64,000 nucleotides of DNA from Opisthorchis felineus (Eukaryota; Platyhelminthes; Trematoda; Opisthorchiida; Opisthorchiidae), in assembly GCA_004794785.1 (NCBI GenBank), contig SJOL01008356.1:97853-161852 (forward strand), given 5' to 3'. Shown piece by piece: positions 12,620 through 23,820 of this stretch. Below the pieces are notes generated by a model. That model was not told the origin of the DNA. It saw only the letters and a list, made by a program, of their open reading frames with translations, and made no database searches. Made by a program: the position numbers and the translations under genes. Each line of letters opens with the position of its first letter. Positions within the stretch are counted from its first letter, which is position 1.

Positions 12620-13190
12620 AAGCGGAAAACTGATCGGCGTCTTTCTATCTTCTCTGCTTGCTCCCCAACCAATACCATCAAAGGCAACTTTTATGACGCC
12701 TTGAGTGCTGTATTACGGCGGCTTATCCTTGTGGTTTCCGGGGATTTGAATGCACAAATGTTCGACCGGAATTGGACTCGGCACTTGCGGAAGACGGTGA
12801 ACTACTGCTTCAACTGTGTGCTGACCGCACACTGTTTTTATGCAGCTTACGGAATAAACCAATTTAACTGACCAAATGGTATCCCCCAACAGCGTGCCAG
12901 CCACGGTACCGAATCGGTCACATCGGCATCAGCTACCACTGGCGTGGATCAATAATTCATTGCCGCTCTTTTTGTAACACTTATGTGGATTTTCACCGCA
13001 CGCTTGTCCGTGTTTGCTTCCCTCTTTGGTTTTCGAAGCCGCGTATGGGGCGGACAACTAGTTTAGCAACTGAGAGGCTGAAAGATCCCAAACTTATCAG
13101 AACCGTATTCTGGACTGTCTTTCAACTGCTTCACCGTCGAGTGTCAATTCCTACTGGGACGAGATCGCATAATAATGCATAATACATGGA
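12620..13190 (+). pseudogene. RTE-like LINE, endonuclease fragment
   Basis: The frame contains DRRLSIFSACSPTNT, GNFYDALSAVLRRLI and VVSGDLNAQ, the middle of an AP-type endonuclease (compare FYDALSALLRR..VVVAGDMNAQ in this family). Later come worn SFNCFTVECQFLLGRDR residues. It starts just after the tail of the previous copy, on the same strand, and does not continue into its own RT. Confidence 0.75.
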
Positions 13191-13511
13191 GTTTCGCCTA
13201 CGGTACATCAATATCGGCTCCACCTAGTACTGAATATCACAGTGACCCTGCTTTATTCTTAGATAAATGTTTCCGCCAGTCCCGATCATAATTCAATCAG
13301 GCGGCCGGACATGAACGGACCTATTGCAAACCATCAGCCGGGCTAAACATTACGGCATAAGGATGAGCACCGGAATCAGCGAAGTACCAGTGGCGTCTGC
13401 CATTTCCTTTGATTTTCAGCGTCCTTCCGAATCTCCCTCATTATAGCACCGGGATCCGCCCATTAGCACACTGTAAAGATAGTGATGGGTAACCTGGCGA
13501 TGTTCCATGAA

Positions 13512-13940
13512 TCATGCGGCTAGTGATGTCATCCCTAGAATAACGTGGGACAGATATTTATTGGACACTTGAAAAAAACTAACCTCGGTTTCAGTGGACC
13601 GTTGAGTACGCAGGTGACCCACAAGGCCAATCCTACCAAACCACATGCGTCCGCATATTGCGCAAGCGTACGCGCCCAAAGTTGCGTTGGGGAGACTGGG
13701 ATCTTTCCGATTGGCTCGTTTATTTTGCAGTATTATGGCCCGTTGCGTCTCAAAACGTTTCACAGTTGCACGGATAGAGTCTCTGTTCCTCCCTTCGTGA
13801 TCTAAAATGCAAGCTACAATTTTTCGAACTGACCTGAACGCTGTTCCAATAGCGGACTCTTGGGCATCCCGATTTCGAACTTCTTCAGCTAGCTGTATTC
13901 CGAGTTGTCTTGGGATGCGAGCTTTGGGCATGTGTTTCAA
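13512..13940 (-). pseudogene. LINE (second type), C-terminal zinc-finger end, minus strand
   Basis: A 142-codon frame holds CAICGRMWFGRIGLVGHLRT, a C2H2-like finger. The same type (C..C.R.F.ARIGL.GHLRT) ends many flatworm and other LINE polyproteins; it follows a charged helix and a Pro-rich spacer (PSLPNATLGAYA). The usual last His/Cys appears as Gln-Arg, so the finger looks damaged. A host zinc-finger gene is less likely because the frame has no continuation. Confidence 0.55.
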
Positions 13941-15251
13941 TTGGCTTACCAGAACTTATAAATTACAAGACGCAACACGGTCAATCAGGATTTGCCGTGA
14001 ATACAGTCTTTTTGACTTGTATTATTATTGTGTGCAGTCGTTGCCTTTTTATTACAGCATTCGTGGAGGGGGCAGGACGATCCACTCTACATAGGAATCC
14101 GTCTCACAGTCTTCATAATAAGTTTACCTTCTTCAAGCTTCAAATTGAATGTTGTAATTCGACTACTACAATCGACTGTTTCCCCGCAGTCGCTTACATT
14201 TCGCTCGACTGGAAGCCGACGTTGAGCTAATCTCCTTAGGTACCACGCTTACCCATCTCTCCAAGTGATCGTAAATATGGTTTTTCATCACTACAGAACA
14301 AGAATCTCATCCTTTTTGGGTGCCCGCCGCTTTTAAAAATTAAACTTTTACTTCATCGCGATTGAAGTGCACTTTCTAGTCGTCGATGGCAACGGGAGCG
14401 AGCTTGTCTTGCTTCTTTTTAAGTTGACCAGTTGATGTTACCGGCGTAGAAGTTTTGTTACCCAGATTTTACTCTCTGAGTCGCGCATCACTTTTGCCCT
14501 ACTTTCGAAAACTAACTATCCATCTTATCACTGACCAGTCTTATGCCCTCACCATTTTCTGAGGATGCCAACTCTTTTAGTCGCTATGCTTGATAACTTC
14601 GAGTTATGTAGGTGGTGCTGCTTAACTGCTTTTACTTTCAACAAGTTTAACGGTGCGCACTCTAACTTTGAGGGCCAGGAACGTCCGTTTCCCCATAACG
14701 TGGTCGTTCAAGGACATCAACTGACTTAGCGCACCAATACTTTGAAGTGCTCGTATCGTTGGTGAAAACAACCAAATCAACGACTGTCAAGCCCATGGTC
14801 CACAATACGTCTTATGGTTGTCCGCAATATTCACAAGCCAACTGACCATCTCTGTGTGTGGTTCCAGTTTCCAAACTCGCAAGGCAGTATCAGTCATATT
14901 TAGGGGTTCGGCTAAACTTGACATCCGTACATCTTACTTCGCCCTCGATTAGGAGGCATCAACAGTCATGCCGAATAGTGTTCACATTTGCTGGTTCCTG
15001 ACGAAAGTCTATCCTTTTAAGGCGTAGTAGAGCCAAACTTTCCGAAAATTTCAGGTTCTTATCGGGTGTAAATTTGCCTATCCATTTAGTGGGTAGACTA
15101 TATGGAATCACAACAAAATAATTGTTCGACATGGGATCCCTATTTGATGAAGAGCTTGTTCGGGGGACACTATATATAATATAGATGTCCAGTCGTATGT
15201 GTGTACCCATTGCTGCATGAACTTGTCCTATATGTGTGTGTGATCACCAAG

Positions 15252-15570
15252 CTGTCTGAAAAGCTTGACAACCCTTTCTCAATCTCCGTCCAGACCTTCT
15301 AACGGTCGCGGTTCTGGTCCGACTCGAAGTAGTCGCCCGCTGTCACCTGCCTCTCGAGGTTCCGGGGAGTCAAAGAGTGTGATGCGTGGACGACGTGCTC
15401 CCGAAACTCAACAACAAAATGGTAATCTTCGTTCCTCTGCCAACCCCAATCATCTGCCTGATCCCCAGGACCGAAGATCTGGTCGGTCTCACAGTGCCCA
15501 TACATCACCCATTAGGATTTCCTCAGGCAAGCAGCGGTCCAGTCTTGACACTAACTGCGGTGGACCTGAT
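15252..15570 (+). CDS. RAPGEF2: Rap-GEF Ser/Arg/Pro-rich linker exon
   Basis: An open frame rich in Ser, Pro, Arg and Asn (SRPSNGRGSGPTRSSRPLSP and onward) ends at a good donor, GAT|gtgagt. The start is less sure: the acceptor after caccaag at 15251 is weak, and aaaag at 15263 would give the same phase. Either fits the two-base end of the 3761 exon, and the phase-0 end fits the 17340 exon. It is probably a disordered linker before the RA domain. Confidence 0.6.
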
Positions 15571-17339
15571 GTGAGTAACTCGTTATTCCATTCACCGTAA
15601 TACCTTGTAACTTTGTCCGACCAGCGCTAAAAACCACTGACGTTTCATGGCTGTTCCGGGTCGCCAAACTTTTGGCGTTTTTCTTCTGCTTGATTTTAGT
15701 TCCCCATGATGGACATCTTCAAGTGGCGAGTCTGTCGCCATTCTGGAGCTCTCCAAACTCCTGGTTTCATAAACAAAGGTGAAAAATACATTTTTCACAT
15801 TTATTACTCACCTTGGACCACTTGCCTGCCGACCGATTCGCTTAGCGGGCAATGGTCCTGCGGCGTCACACGTCTTATCCCTTTACGTCTAGCTGGATGA
15901 ACAACCCCTTGTGGCTTGTTTTTTTTAAGGGGGGGGATCCCACCACGTGTCCCATGAATTCCCTCGTATTTCTTACTTGCTGTGTCTCGCGTTCTATGAG
16001 CCGAATTTGATCTTTGTTGAAAAGCCTTGGATCACTGTACGGCTGTTTCGCTAACGTGTGAGTTTTACTAATCTTGAGGTAGATTCGATCCTGTAATGTT
16101 CCAGCCAGCGGTTGAACACTCTCTTCCGGTTATTGGATGACTGGTCGGGTCAGATGCTTTCATGCCCATAGCCTATGAGGTGGTGACATTCTATGGTCGA
16201 ATTTCTACCGTTCACCCAAGTTGGTTCCACAATGGAGCCTTTTTCATCGGGTGGATTAATCGCTTTTGCAAAGAGTGCTCCACTCGGTCGGACAACTGTC
16301 AGAGTTCCTTTCACGTCACTCCCCGCTCGGGTTAAGTTCGTCTTCATTTCTGTTGTATGTTTCCTTCCCTTACACCTACCGATCCGAATTGTGGATATTT
16401 TGTTAGATTTCGTAAAGTGCTGCGGAAATTTCCTACTTGATTCTGTGTCCTAGGGAAAATGAACTGCTCACGCGTGCCTACTTGTGACCGTCCTGAACAA
16501 ACCATACAATTTTCATAAAGGAAACTGCTCACAAGGTTGCTGAAAACTTTTCGACAGCCCACGACTGGTTTCGCCCTTCTTGGTGCTTATAGATAGACTG
16601 TCGAAGCGTTTTCAACAACCTTGTGAGCAGTTTCCTTCATGAAAATATACTGCGATATCTCGAATATCATACCAGCTGAAACATGAGGTGGCCTTTGTGC
16701 AGCACATTCAGTTGAAGAATATCATAAACGAGAATTCAGTTGAGTTTCCCGTGAAAACCAAATTGATTTGCAAATGAGTGTATTTGTCGAAGGCATACAA
16801 TTTTTGTTTCTCACTGGTTTTCCTTGTTGGAATCTTTGCGAGTGCACTTTTTCTCACAGTGCACCTGGTTAGCACCAGTTGGAAGAATTATGATGTGTCC
16901 TAGCTTGCCGACACGGCTACTTCCGTAACCACTATCGCCTTTTATCAGTCACTACACAGGGTGGATTTAGTTTATGCGATTAGTTTATCCGAAAATTTAT
17001 AGCTTACATATCAGCTCTGTTGAGTACATCATCATCGCTCTATTCTCCTGGTCACTACCGTTGGGCGATGTTTCAGTTTAACCCTTGATTACTTGAACTA
17101 ATTTCCAGGTGCATCTCATGTATTTTAACCCTCCACGACTGAATTTCGTTGAATTAAGAACTCCCGAGTACACGACTGGTTACTTGCTCGAGCTTACCAA
17201 TTGTCTGTCAATTGGCTGGTAACCTGAACCCTTTCCGTCACAGGCATCCATTTATTTTGGCATGAAATCGATGGCTTTGTATTCAATATTACCTTCACGC
17301 CTTCCTCCTGTCAGCTCACTGTGTTCTTTCGTTTTCTAG
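15571..17339 (+). other. Intron with a retrozyme-like repeat
   Basis: It starts gtgagt and ends ttctag. It carries the rearranged hammerhead repeat at 16510-16800; nothing else was recognised. Confidence 0.55.
16510..16800 (+). repeat. Retrozyme-like repeat (family H1), rearranged copy
   Basis: The left 65 bases are minus-oriented and include a dead ribozyme (16550-16595). They run straight into a plus-oriented right half (GCGATATCTCGAATATC, then CAAATGAGTGTATTTGTCGA). The two halves share about 30 inverted bases (AAACTGCTCACAAGGTTG and CAACCTTGTGAGCAGTTT), so the copy can fold back on itself. The core CTGATGA is replaced by CTATAAG on the minus strand. Confidence 0.75.
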
Positions 17340-17798
17340 TCAGCGGTTCGGATGTCATCTGAGCAACCTGGTTTGACTGCTAGCTCCGACGCACCCGGAA
17401 TAAATGATAACCAGACCATATCTTTCTTGCGAACGCCGTCTACTACAACTGCACACGAGGATTCATGCAATTTGTTGTACAGTCCTCCTCCATTTCATCG
17501 AACTCAACGCTCATCTTCGCAGCCAGACCTCAGCGTGATGGAGCCTTACGCCCCAGACTTAACCTTTAACCCACCATCTGCATTTCTTGCCAAGCGTCCG
17601 ACCTCAGACGCCACTCAGTGTAACGATCAGTCGTTTTCCGTTATCCGAGTCTGGCGTTCTAACGAAACTGGTCGTGATCAGACGAGTAAGCTGGTTCTAC
17701 TCCCACACCGTCACACCAACGCCTTGCTAGCAACTCGGTTAGCTGCTGAAGAGTTTGGAGTGCTGGAAGAGGACATGGACTGTTATAGTCTTTATCAC
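17340..17798 (+). CDS. RAPGEF2: Rap-GEF exon: linker and first half of the Ras-association (RA) domain
   Basis: The acceptor is gttttctag and the donor is gtaagt at 17799. The first 90 or so residues are a Ser/Thr-rich linker containing RSSSQPDLSVMEPY, which echoes SSSNPDL in vertebrate RAPGEF2. The RA domain begins at SFSVIRVWRSNE and runs through LLPHRHTNALLATRLAAEEF to DCYSLYH, parallel to the vertebrate segment with VIQAIREF and QYSLCEV. RA domains of this family bind GTP-bound Rap or Ras and help place the enzyme at membranes. Phase is 0 at both ends. Confidence 0.9.
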
Positions 17799-19549
17799 GT
17801 AAGTTATTCGGTATCTATGATTGCAGCCGCACTTAGTGGAACCCACTCTGAGACCCATTTTTCCTAGATTCCTGTCATGACACCTACCCATTAGATGTAA
17901 AGAACCGGACTTGGCATCCCTAATACACTTTCGTGGTGCGAAATTCCTGTTAAACCCCAAATCGACTCGTCATGGAATTGTTATTGGCTTGCTAGTTCCT
18001 TGTGCGGGCCATGAAATCCTCTCTAATTACAAGAAAAAGGGATGAAGGTCCAGCCGGGTTTCGGCACAAACGTGACACCTCGACTACCGCTGGTGAGATC
18101 CATCTCAGGGTTTGTGGGCCATAAGTCTTCCCGAAGACTTGAGTTCTCCTGGTAATCCATATTTTATTCCCTGCATGAGGTCTTGTTCAGCAACTGCGCT
18201 TGTCTTCTGTAGTATCGCACTCAACCACCCTTGTTGCTCATCCCATCACTCACTTTTGTTACTGTTTGGACCAAGTTACCGCCTCTTGGTATCAGTCACG
18301 AAAACTGAGCAGTGTTGCCGGAGGTGACACATTGTTCGTACCTCTTCAAATAAGCATTTCTCGGGCGTGACGACGCGTTTCTCTTTCCGATTTCACTCTG
18401 ACTAAAAGTGTATGTGGTGCGGCTTCGTATACACCTAACCAGATTAAGCTGCTGATTAACTAGACACCTAATGTAATCCGCCAACCTGATTTACAGACGT
18501 GGGGGAACCGATTTCTTCGCTAAACTGCTTATGCTTGTTTACCGATGTGGATTGTTATTCCGTCTGCGAGGAGTGTGAAAAGCAGCGTGGTGGCGGTCAG
18601 GTTCTGTGGTGTTCGTCTGATTAGTTGTTTGGATGTTGCACATCCCATCACTGTGATTGTGTTCAGATCATACAAACATCTAAGTCTCCCAGTCTGTATT
18701 GTGTATCCCTCAGCTCAACATTGACAGTAGAATCTTCCATTCGTGCTTGTCAATGGTTCTTCATGTCCTACTGTTTTTTGTGTATCATTCCTATTTATCT
18801 TGGAAACACTGGCACCTGTGTGCTCCCCCTCACGAACTACTTGGGGCCTAGCAACGAACACACTTCATTGTGCGTTCCGCATTGCTGTCTCGTAAATGAC
18901 AGCCTATACTTGTTTGCGCCTTAGGGTACTTTAGGTAGAAACAAAAAAACCATCCGGTTTCCCACTATCCACCGTAGTGTTATACTAGTACTGATTCGTG
19001 TTTATCACAGCCGCAAGGGGATACGGCGAAATCGAAGTCAAATACCTCGTTTCCAGTGCCGTCTACTTTGAAATTGGCAGTGTGTTGAATATGGATAGGT
19101 CGGGTGATGATGTCCCCTCGTATGGTGACGAAATGTATACAGGCTAACTAATTGCCAGGCTTGACGAACAGACCAAATGCCACATGAGCAGCAGCTGATC
19201 CCCAAATCGAGCTTCAGCTTACCGGATTCATCTGCACTTTGTCAAAATTCAAATAAAGTAGCATCATTTGCTTAGTCCAAACTTGTCAAGTTTCGGTCCT
19301 CCTTGTTGAGCAAGAATCAAGAAATTATCTATGTTTGATTGACGATTAGTTTACGCTCACCCGCAGCTAAATAATCCCCCTTTGTACTCTCAGTTGACCG
19401 TTGTGGTTGTGAGCCGACACCACTATAGGATATGTAACATTCTTCTACTTCTATACTGTCCACACCTGCTGCAAATAATGTGTGCGCCACATGGTTATGT
19501 CCGGAAACCCACAGAATGCGCGCGCTTGCTTGATATTCCAAATGAAGAA

Positions 19550-19730
19550 GTGAGATAACTCAGTGGTTAAGGTGGCACCTTACTAACCGGACGATCCGTG
19601 GTTGGAACCCAGCCTCGGCATCTCAACTGCTCCTGTCTATGCTTTGGTACCTCGACAATACTTCAGTCATCATGCTTCTTTCGGGTGGCATGGCAGTTAT
19701 ACGCCGAAAGGGTGTTACAGCTAGACGATT
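19550..19730 (+). mobile_element. tRNA-derived SINE (family A), plus strand
   Basis: The copy has GTGAGATAACTCAGTGGTTA as head, GTGGTTGGAACCC as a worn B box, and the shared tail GCCGAAAGGGTGTTACAGCT. It sits in the intron before the 22846 exon and has more changes in the B box than the 1121 copy. Confidence 0.8.
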
Positions 19731-20499
19731 ATTATGACTATTATTAACTTACTTGCTAACGAAAGGGCAATGACTGGGCGCACACTCGTGAGTTCAGCAA
19801 TAAGTTCCAGCTACGTGGCCTGGCTACTAGTCCGCCTCATCAGAACGAGTTTTGCACCATAGCTCAAATTCCTTGCTTCTTAGGGAAGGTTAAACTTCAA
19901 ACCAGATACTTCATGGGTCAAGCAGGTTACACCCCAAACCGGATAGCTTTATGCGTCGAAAGGAAGCTGGGACCAGAATTATTATTATTTAGTATTACTA
20001 TTTCTGTTGTGGGGTCTGCAGGAGGACGACTGTTCAAACAATATTACTATTATTAGTATTCTGGAGAAGGAGCGATCATTTCTGCTATAGTCAACGTCAA
20101 CTGCCGAACGCAATCCACAAGACAACATAGGTGTGACCAAAATGAATACTGCGCCCTACTCGAACCGGAACTCTGGACCGGTCTTCTTTTGTTATTCATC
20201 CTGGCTTGTCCTGTCAATGACTAGCTGAAAGCACAACCCGCCTCTAAGTGCGATACGCTTCCTAGCAATTTACACTGTTTAGGGAATAATTTTCTCCCAT
20301 CCCTCGTCCTACTCACTATCACTTCGCAATTTACTCAATTTTTAACATATTGACCATGACCTTGGCCTTCCGCACTGAATCCCAGCTGATAACGCTCTGA
20401 GGTCATTTGGTCTTATCGCTCAACTAACTAATCGTGTGTCCCGATTTCTGGTCTCCCACTATTCTCAGCTGAGGACAGACAGTTTGCTTCTCCATAAAC

Positions 20500-20514
20500 T
20501 AGATTGGTTTTGTT
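20500..20514 (+). repeat. Left 15-bp target-site duplication
   Basis: TAGATTGGTTTTGTT is repeated exactly at 20985-20999, bounding the inverted SINE pair. A duplication of this length is what target-primed (LINE-driven) insertion leaves. Confidence 0.75.
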
Positions 20515-20596
20515 CATATTCACATCACTCTCGTTTGAACAGTCGTCCTCCTCTCCTAGCGTAATTATTCTGGTGAGTTCACACCAAAGGGGGGAA

Positions 20597-20641
20597 GTAC
20601 TGGACTCGAGTTTTGCTATTATTAGATGTCATCAGCAGTGC
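20597..20641 (-). ncRNA. Hammerhead ribozyme, defective copy, minus strand
   Basis: The minus strand gives GCACTG, an intact CTGATGA, CATC/TAGC in place of the stem II pair, AAAA in place of GAAA, and the palindrome ACTCGAGT. The broken stem II and the lost G of GAAA should abolish cleavage. Confidence 0.75.
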
Positions 20642-20853
20642 ATATCCAATATCCGTGCCGAGGTTTGAACTCCGGACATCGGACATGACATGACATCTGA
20701 CAGGCGAGCGTGGTACCGCTGTTCCACCAGCTCACATTGGGCGCATCTGAATTTTCACGACTGAACAGACGAATGTGTTCACGCTTAAGCGATGTGATTG
20801 GTGTGCCCTACTCAGATGTACGGACTTCAAACCCCGGCACCGCCATTGGATAT

Positions 20854-20898
20854 GCACTGCTGATGAGCTCTAATAAGAGCGAAACTCGAGTCCAGTGC
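20854..20898 (+). ncRNA. Hammerhead ribozyme, type I, intact core
   Basis: Stem I is GCACTG (20854-20859) with CAGTGC (20893-20898), six perfect pairs. The core CTGATGA is at 20860-20866. Stem II is GCTC (20867-20870) with GAGC (20877-20880) around a TAATAA loop. GAAA is at 20881-20884. Stem III is the palindrome ACTCGAGT (20884-20891), and the cleavage-site C is at 20892. All invariant core bases are present. The very short self-complementary stem III suggests it works best as a dimer, as described for retrozymes and Penelope-like elements. It lies sense in a Rap-GEF intron. Confidence 0.9.
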
Positions 20899-22845
20899 TT
20901 CCCCCCTTTGGTGTAGAATTACGCCATGGCAGGAGGACAACTGTTCAAACGACAGTGATGTGAATATGAACAATACATACACAATAGATTGGTTTTGTTA
21001 GTCATCTGCTTGCATGATGTGTCATCATCAGCCCTAATCGACGTGCGTTGTACACTGGCTCCAGTCACCAGTCTTTGGTTCACTGATGACGAGGTAATTA
21101 GCGGGAAATTTGCATATTGCTGGATGTGTGCATCGTTTGGACCAGGTTTTGGATGCCACCGTTTTTTCGGACCTCGTCATCCACACTCAGACAACTCTGT
21201 TTTCCAGCGTGCATCGACACTGTATATACCGACCGGTTAGTTTGTTTTTTAACCGTTCTCCAAGATAATCGACCTTTTTGCCCACATCTACCAGCAACCC
21301 AACGACATCTTACTGTGTTTATTTACGTCAAACACGTGTGCACGGCGTCATACCACTTTGTCAATTTTCTCTTCGTCTGGCACGCGCGTCTTTTCGAGAC
21401 TGACATCAAAACAGTCTGAAAACGTGGTACGTCCCTCCCCATGACTAATTGATTAGCTAGTTTCTGCTCCTTGGTCGCCGAAGCAGCTTTCCGTTTCATT
21501 TCCTCCCATGATTTTCCATCACGAACTCGTCCTCACGTTTCGTGAGAAGGGGTGTTTTCGTGGTTCATCACTTGCACTTGTTTCCTCTTGCCTCAATTCG
21601 GAACAAACCACAGGTCCTTTGAGAGATGGAGGCTTCATCATGGCAACCGCGCAACTTCTAGAATGTACATCGTTACTACAATTGCTTTGCAGTCGATTTA
21701 TTAAACCCCACCGTCCAACAGCTAGGTTGAGCTGGCTTATCGATCGAGGTATTAGCGATCAAGCTATTAGGCGTGCGCTTAGTCCACGGTCAAAAGGTTT
21801 TCCCTCACATTGAGATCTACCGATAGGAATGTCTAGTTACGATAAGGTGTCCATTCCCAGTGCACTCAAATGCCATTGGAAGAGCTCAGCTTCACATCAG
21901 GACAGTCTTAGATTCCAATCGGAGCTTCCTAGGATTATTACCAGTGGGTCTTGGGATTCTGCTGGAAAAACTGATTACCCCACTCAAAATAATACCCTTG
22001 TTGCGTAAACTGTGCTCAGTTTGTCTTATTCTATTGTACATTATCTCTAGAACCTCTGTTTGCATAATTTCACTCCTCACTCACGCACTTCGAGTACCAC
22101 AGGACTGTGCCTTACGCAGGTCTTTTCATTAAACTAAATGGAGGGTTGAGACGGTCCATAGAGGATATGAGCATAACTTAGCAGCGAGACAGCAAACCAA
22201 CAAACTGACTTGGACTTTCAGTTGTCTTCGTGCTGGATAAATACCTCAGGACGTGATATTTTAGACACGCTGACAGACCGTCCAATAACAAAACACTGAT
22301 AATCACTATACCATTATCACCGCAGTCACACCACCCTCTCTCAAATTGTCAGTCCCAACGCACAGCCTTCTCCTCTGATTTCATTCTTCGTTGCTAAGCC
22401 GAACTGCAAAACGGCCCGTAGTTGATGTCCCCACCTCATCGTTTATCGTAGCGATTATCATTACACCATTCCTGTCCTCTTCATAGAGGTCATTGGTGTC
22501 CTGGTACGCATTAAGCCGTTGCGAGCTAGTCGAGTATCCGAATCGGGTTCATAATACAGTGTGATTCAGCTGATGTCCGGCCGAGTTGTACTTTTGAGCG
22601 GCTCACACTTGGTGTTGACCTGAATGTGTGGTTAAATTAAACAAAAGACCGGTGTGGAGAAGATGTGAATCCGTGTGATCGGAATGTTTAAAGTTGAGTC
22701 ACGTGACTACCTGTTGATACCGATCAACTTGCTTCCCATTCCCTATTACAGTGAGAACGGAATTATTTGGAAATCCTTTTATACTTTGATCTCCGGTGTG
22801 TTCTCCTACTCTGTTTTGCAAACTGGCCGATGTTTACCTTTCCAG

Positions 22846-23028
22846 GTTACCGTGGATCCCGGACCAATCGTGAAGCAAAGCAGACTGGCCAATACAGTGG
22901 ACGATTTGGCTGGGCGCATGACATTGAACGCTCGCTACTATTTGAGGCACAATCGAAGTCACGATACGTTAATTGCGGATGATGTGGCCAAAGCGATCTT
23001 AGCTGAAAGTCGTGTGACTTTCCTGCAG
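22846..23028 (+). CDS. RAPGEF2: Rap-GEF exon: end of RA domain, into RasGEF
   Basis: The acceptor is tttccag and the donor is gtcagc at 23029; 183 bases make 61 codons in phase 0. The product VTVDPGPIVKQSRLANTVDD followed by LAGRMTLNARYYLRHN aligns residue by residue with the RAPGEF2 segment [20 protein letters not shown] and LADRIQLSGRYYLKNN. It ends in AESRVTFLQ, matching RESQISLLQ just before the catalytic domain. This is among the best-supported exons of the window. Confidence 0.95.
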
Positions 23029-23526
23029 GTCAGCTATTTGTTTGCATTTTCGAACACTTGTTTGAAATGGCTACCCATCTCTGCAACATTCACTACTTCT
23101 CACTTAGAATTATCATCCGTAGAGACTTGCTACCGGGACGCTTTTTGATTCACTGAGTTGAAAGTCAGTTCTAACCATTTGATCCTGTTCCTTTATTCTC
23201 TCTGATAACGAGCGATGTTCAGTCGGCCACAATGCCATGCCAACCAACGCATGAAATGTATACATCTCCGACAAAAATTAGCGAAATTTATACTTCCTCT
23301 TTGCCTACTCAGTCCAACTAATATCGGTTTATTGACGACCCTAGTTCCCTCCTTTTGGTGCATTGTGTTTTGAACTGAAACAGTCATCAACGTGTGGTCA
23401 GACCATTGGCTTATCGTGATGGAATGTGAGATGAGAAACACTTCCACAAAAAGTCTTCAGCGTGTCTGATGACCACCGCCAACCGTAGTTTATACCTAAG
23501 TGTTTTACTCTGTCTTACCCTCGCAG
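23029..23526 (+). other. Intron, 498 bases, nothing recognised
   Basis: It starts gtcagc and ends tcgcag. No repeat or RNA was seen by eye. Confidence 0.7.
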
Positions 23527-23820
23527 CTTACCCCTGAAGACCTGGCCATACGCGTAACGTTGGACGATTACGAAGTATTTCGAGCCGTACAGTCTACAGA
23601 ATATATTGATGAAGTGTTTGGGCTTTCTCCAGCGCCTAGTTGTCTGTCTCTGTCAGACGCTGCGGTATCCCACCCCACTCCGACGGGTTACGCCACTGGG
23701 CACGGTAATCTCGATCGTTTCACCGAATTAGTCAACCGCGAGGCTTATTGGGCTCCGACAGAAATCTGCATGGAATCGAATTTGAACCGTCGAGTTGATC
23801 TGATCAAACGGTTTATCAAG
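23527..23820 (+). CDS. RAPGEF2: Rap-GEF exon: first part of the catalytic RasGEF (CDC25-homology) domain
   Basis: The acceptor is ccctcgcag and the donor is gtaagt at 23821; 98 codons in phase 0. It starts LTPEDLAIRVTLDDYEVFRA and continues to STEYIDEVFG, matching the vertebrate [20 protein letters not shown] and EPTEYIDDLF. Then follow LDRFTELVNREAYWAPTEI and RRVDLIKRFIK, the helices that begin the RasGEF core. Between EVFG and LDRF the worm protein has about 24 more residues than vertebrate RAPGEF2, rich in Ser, Pro and Gly, in a surface loop region. Confidence 0.95.

Larger units (their letters stand above)
3912..15251 (+). other. Long intron (about 11.3 kb) with LINE and ribozyme relics
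   Basis: It holds a hammerhead-like relic at 4744-4785, a worn HHR-SINE at 7010-7110, LINE relics at 8740-9240, 10470-13190 and 13512-13940, and a (GAT)n tail. Between these (4800-7000, 7740-8740, 9250-10470, 13950-15250) nothing coding was recognised. The borders depend on the 15252 exon being correct. Confidence 0.5.
20515..20984. mobile_element. Inverted pair of tRNA-derived SINEs, each with a hammerhead ribozyme
   Basis: The left arm (20515-20680) and right arm (about 20800-20984) are inverted copies sharing GTTCATATTCACATCACT, CACCAAAGGGGGGAAG and the ribozyme region. On the minus strand the left unit has a tRNA-like head with A box (TGAGCTGGTGGAACAGCGG, complement at about 20715-20735) and B box (GAGTTCAAACC), then the ribozyme, then the tail. 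The right unit keeps the B-box half (GACTTCAAACC) and an intact ribozyme. This layout (pol III head plus hammerhead) is that of the schistosome Sm-alpha family. The two units share one pair of target duplications, so they seem to have inserted together. Confidence 0.8.
17799..22845 (+). other. Intron with SINE and hammerhead-bearing inverted SINE pair
   Basis: It holds SINE A at 19550-19730, the inverted hammerhead SINE pair at 20515-20984, and AT-rich simple stretches with ATT units near 19980 and 20045. Open frames at 18625-18924 and 21508-21813 have no splice borders or family match and are taken as chance. Confidence 0.6.

Noticed and set aside
13512..13940. Host C2H2 zinc-finger gene
   Set aside because: Only one damaged finger of the ARIGLxGHLRT type used at the ends of LINE proteins; LINE relic preferred.
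18625..18924. Open frame with hydrophobic runs in an intron
   Set aside because: No acceptor/donor pair in phase, and no homology recognised; T-rich DNA gives hydrophobic translations by chance.
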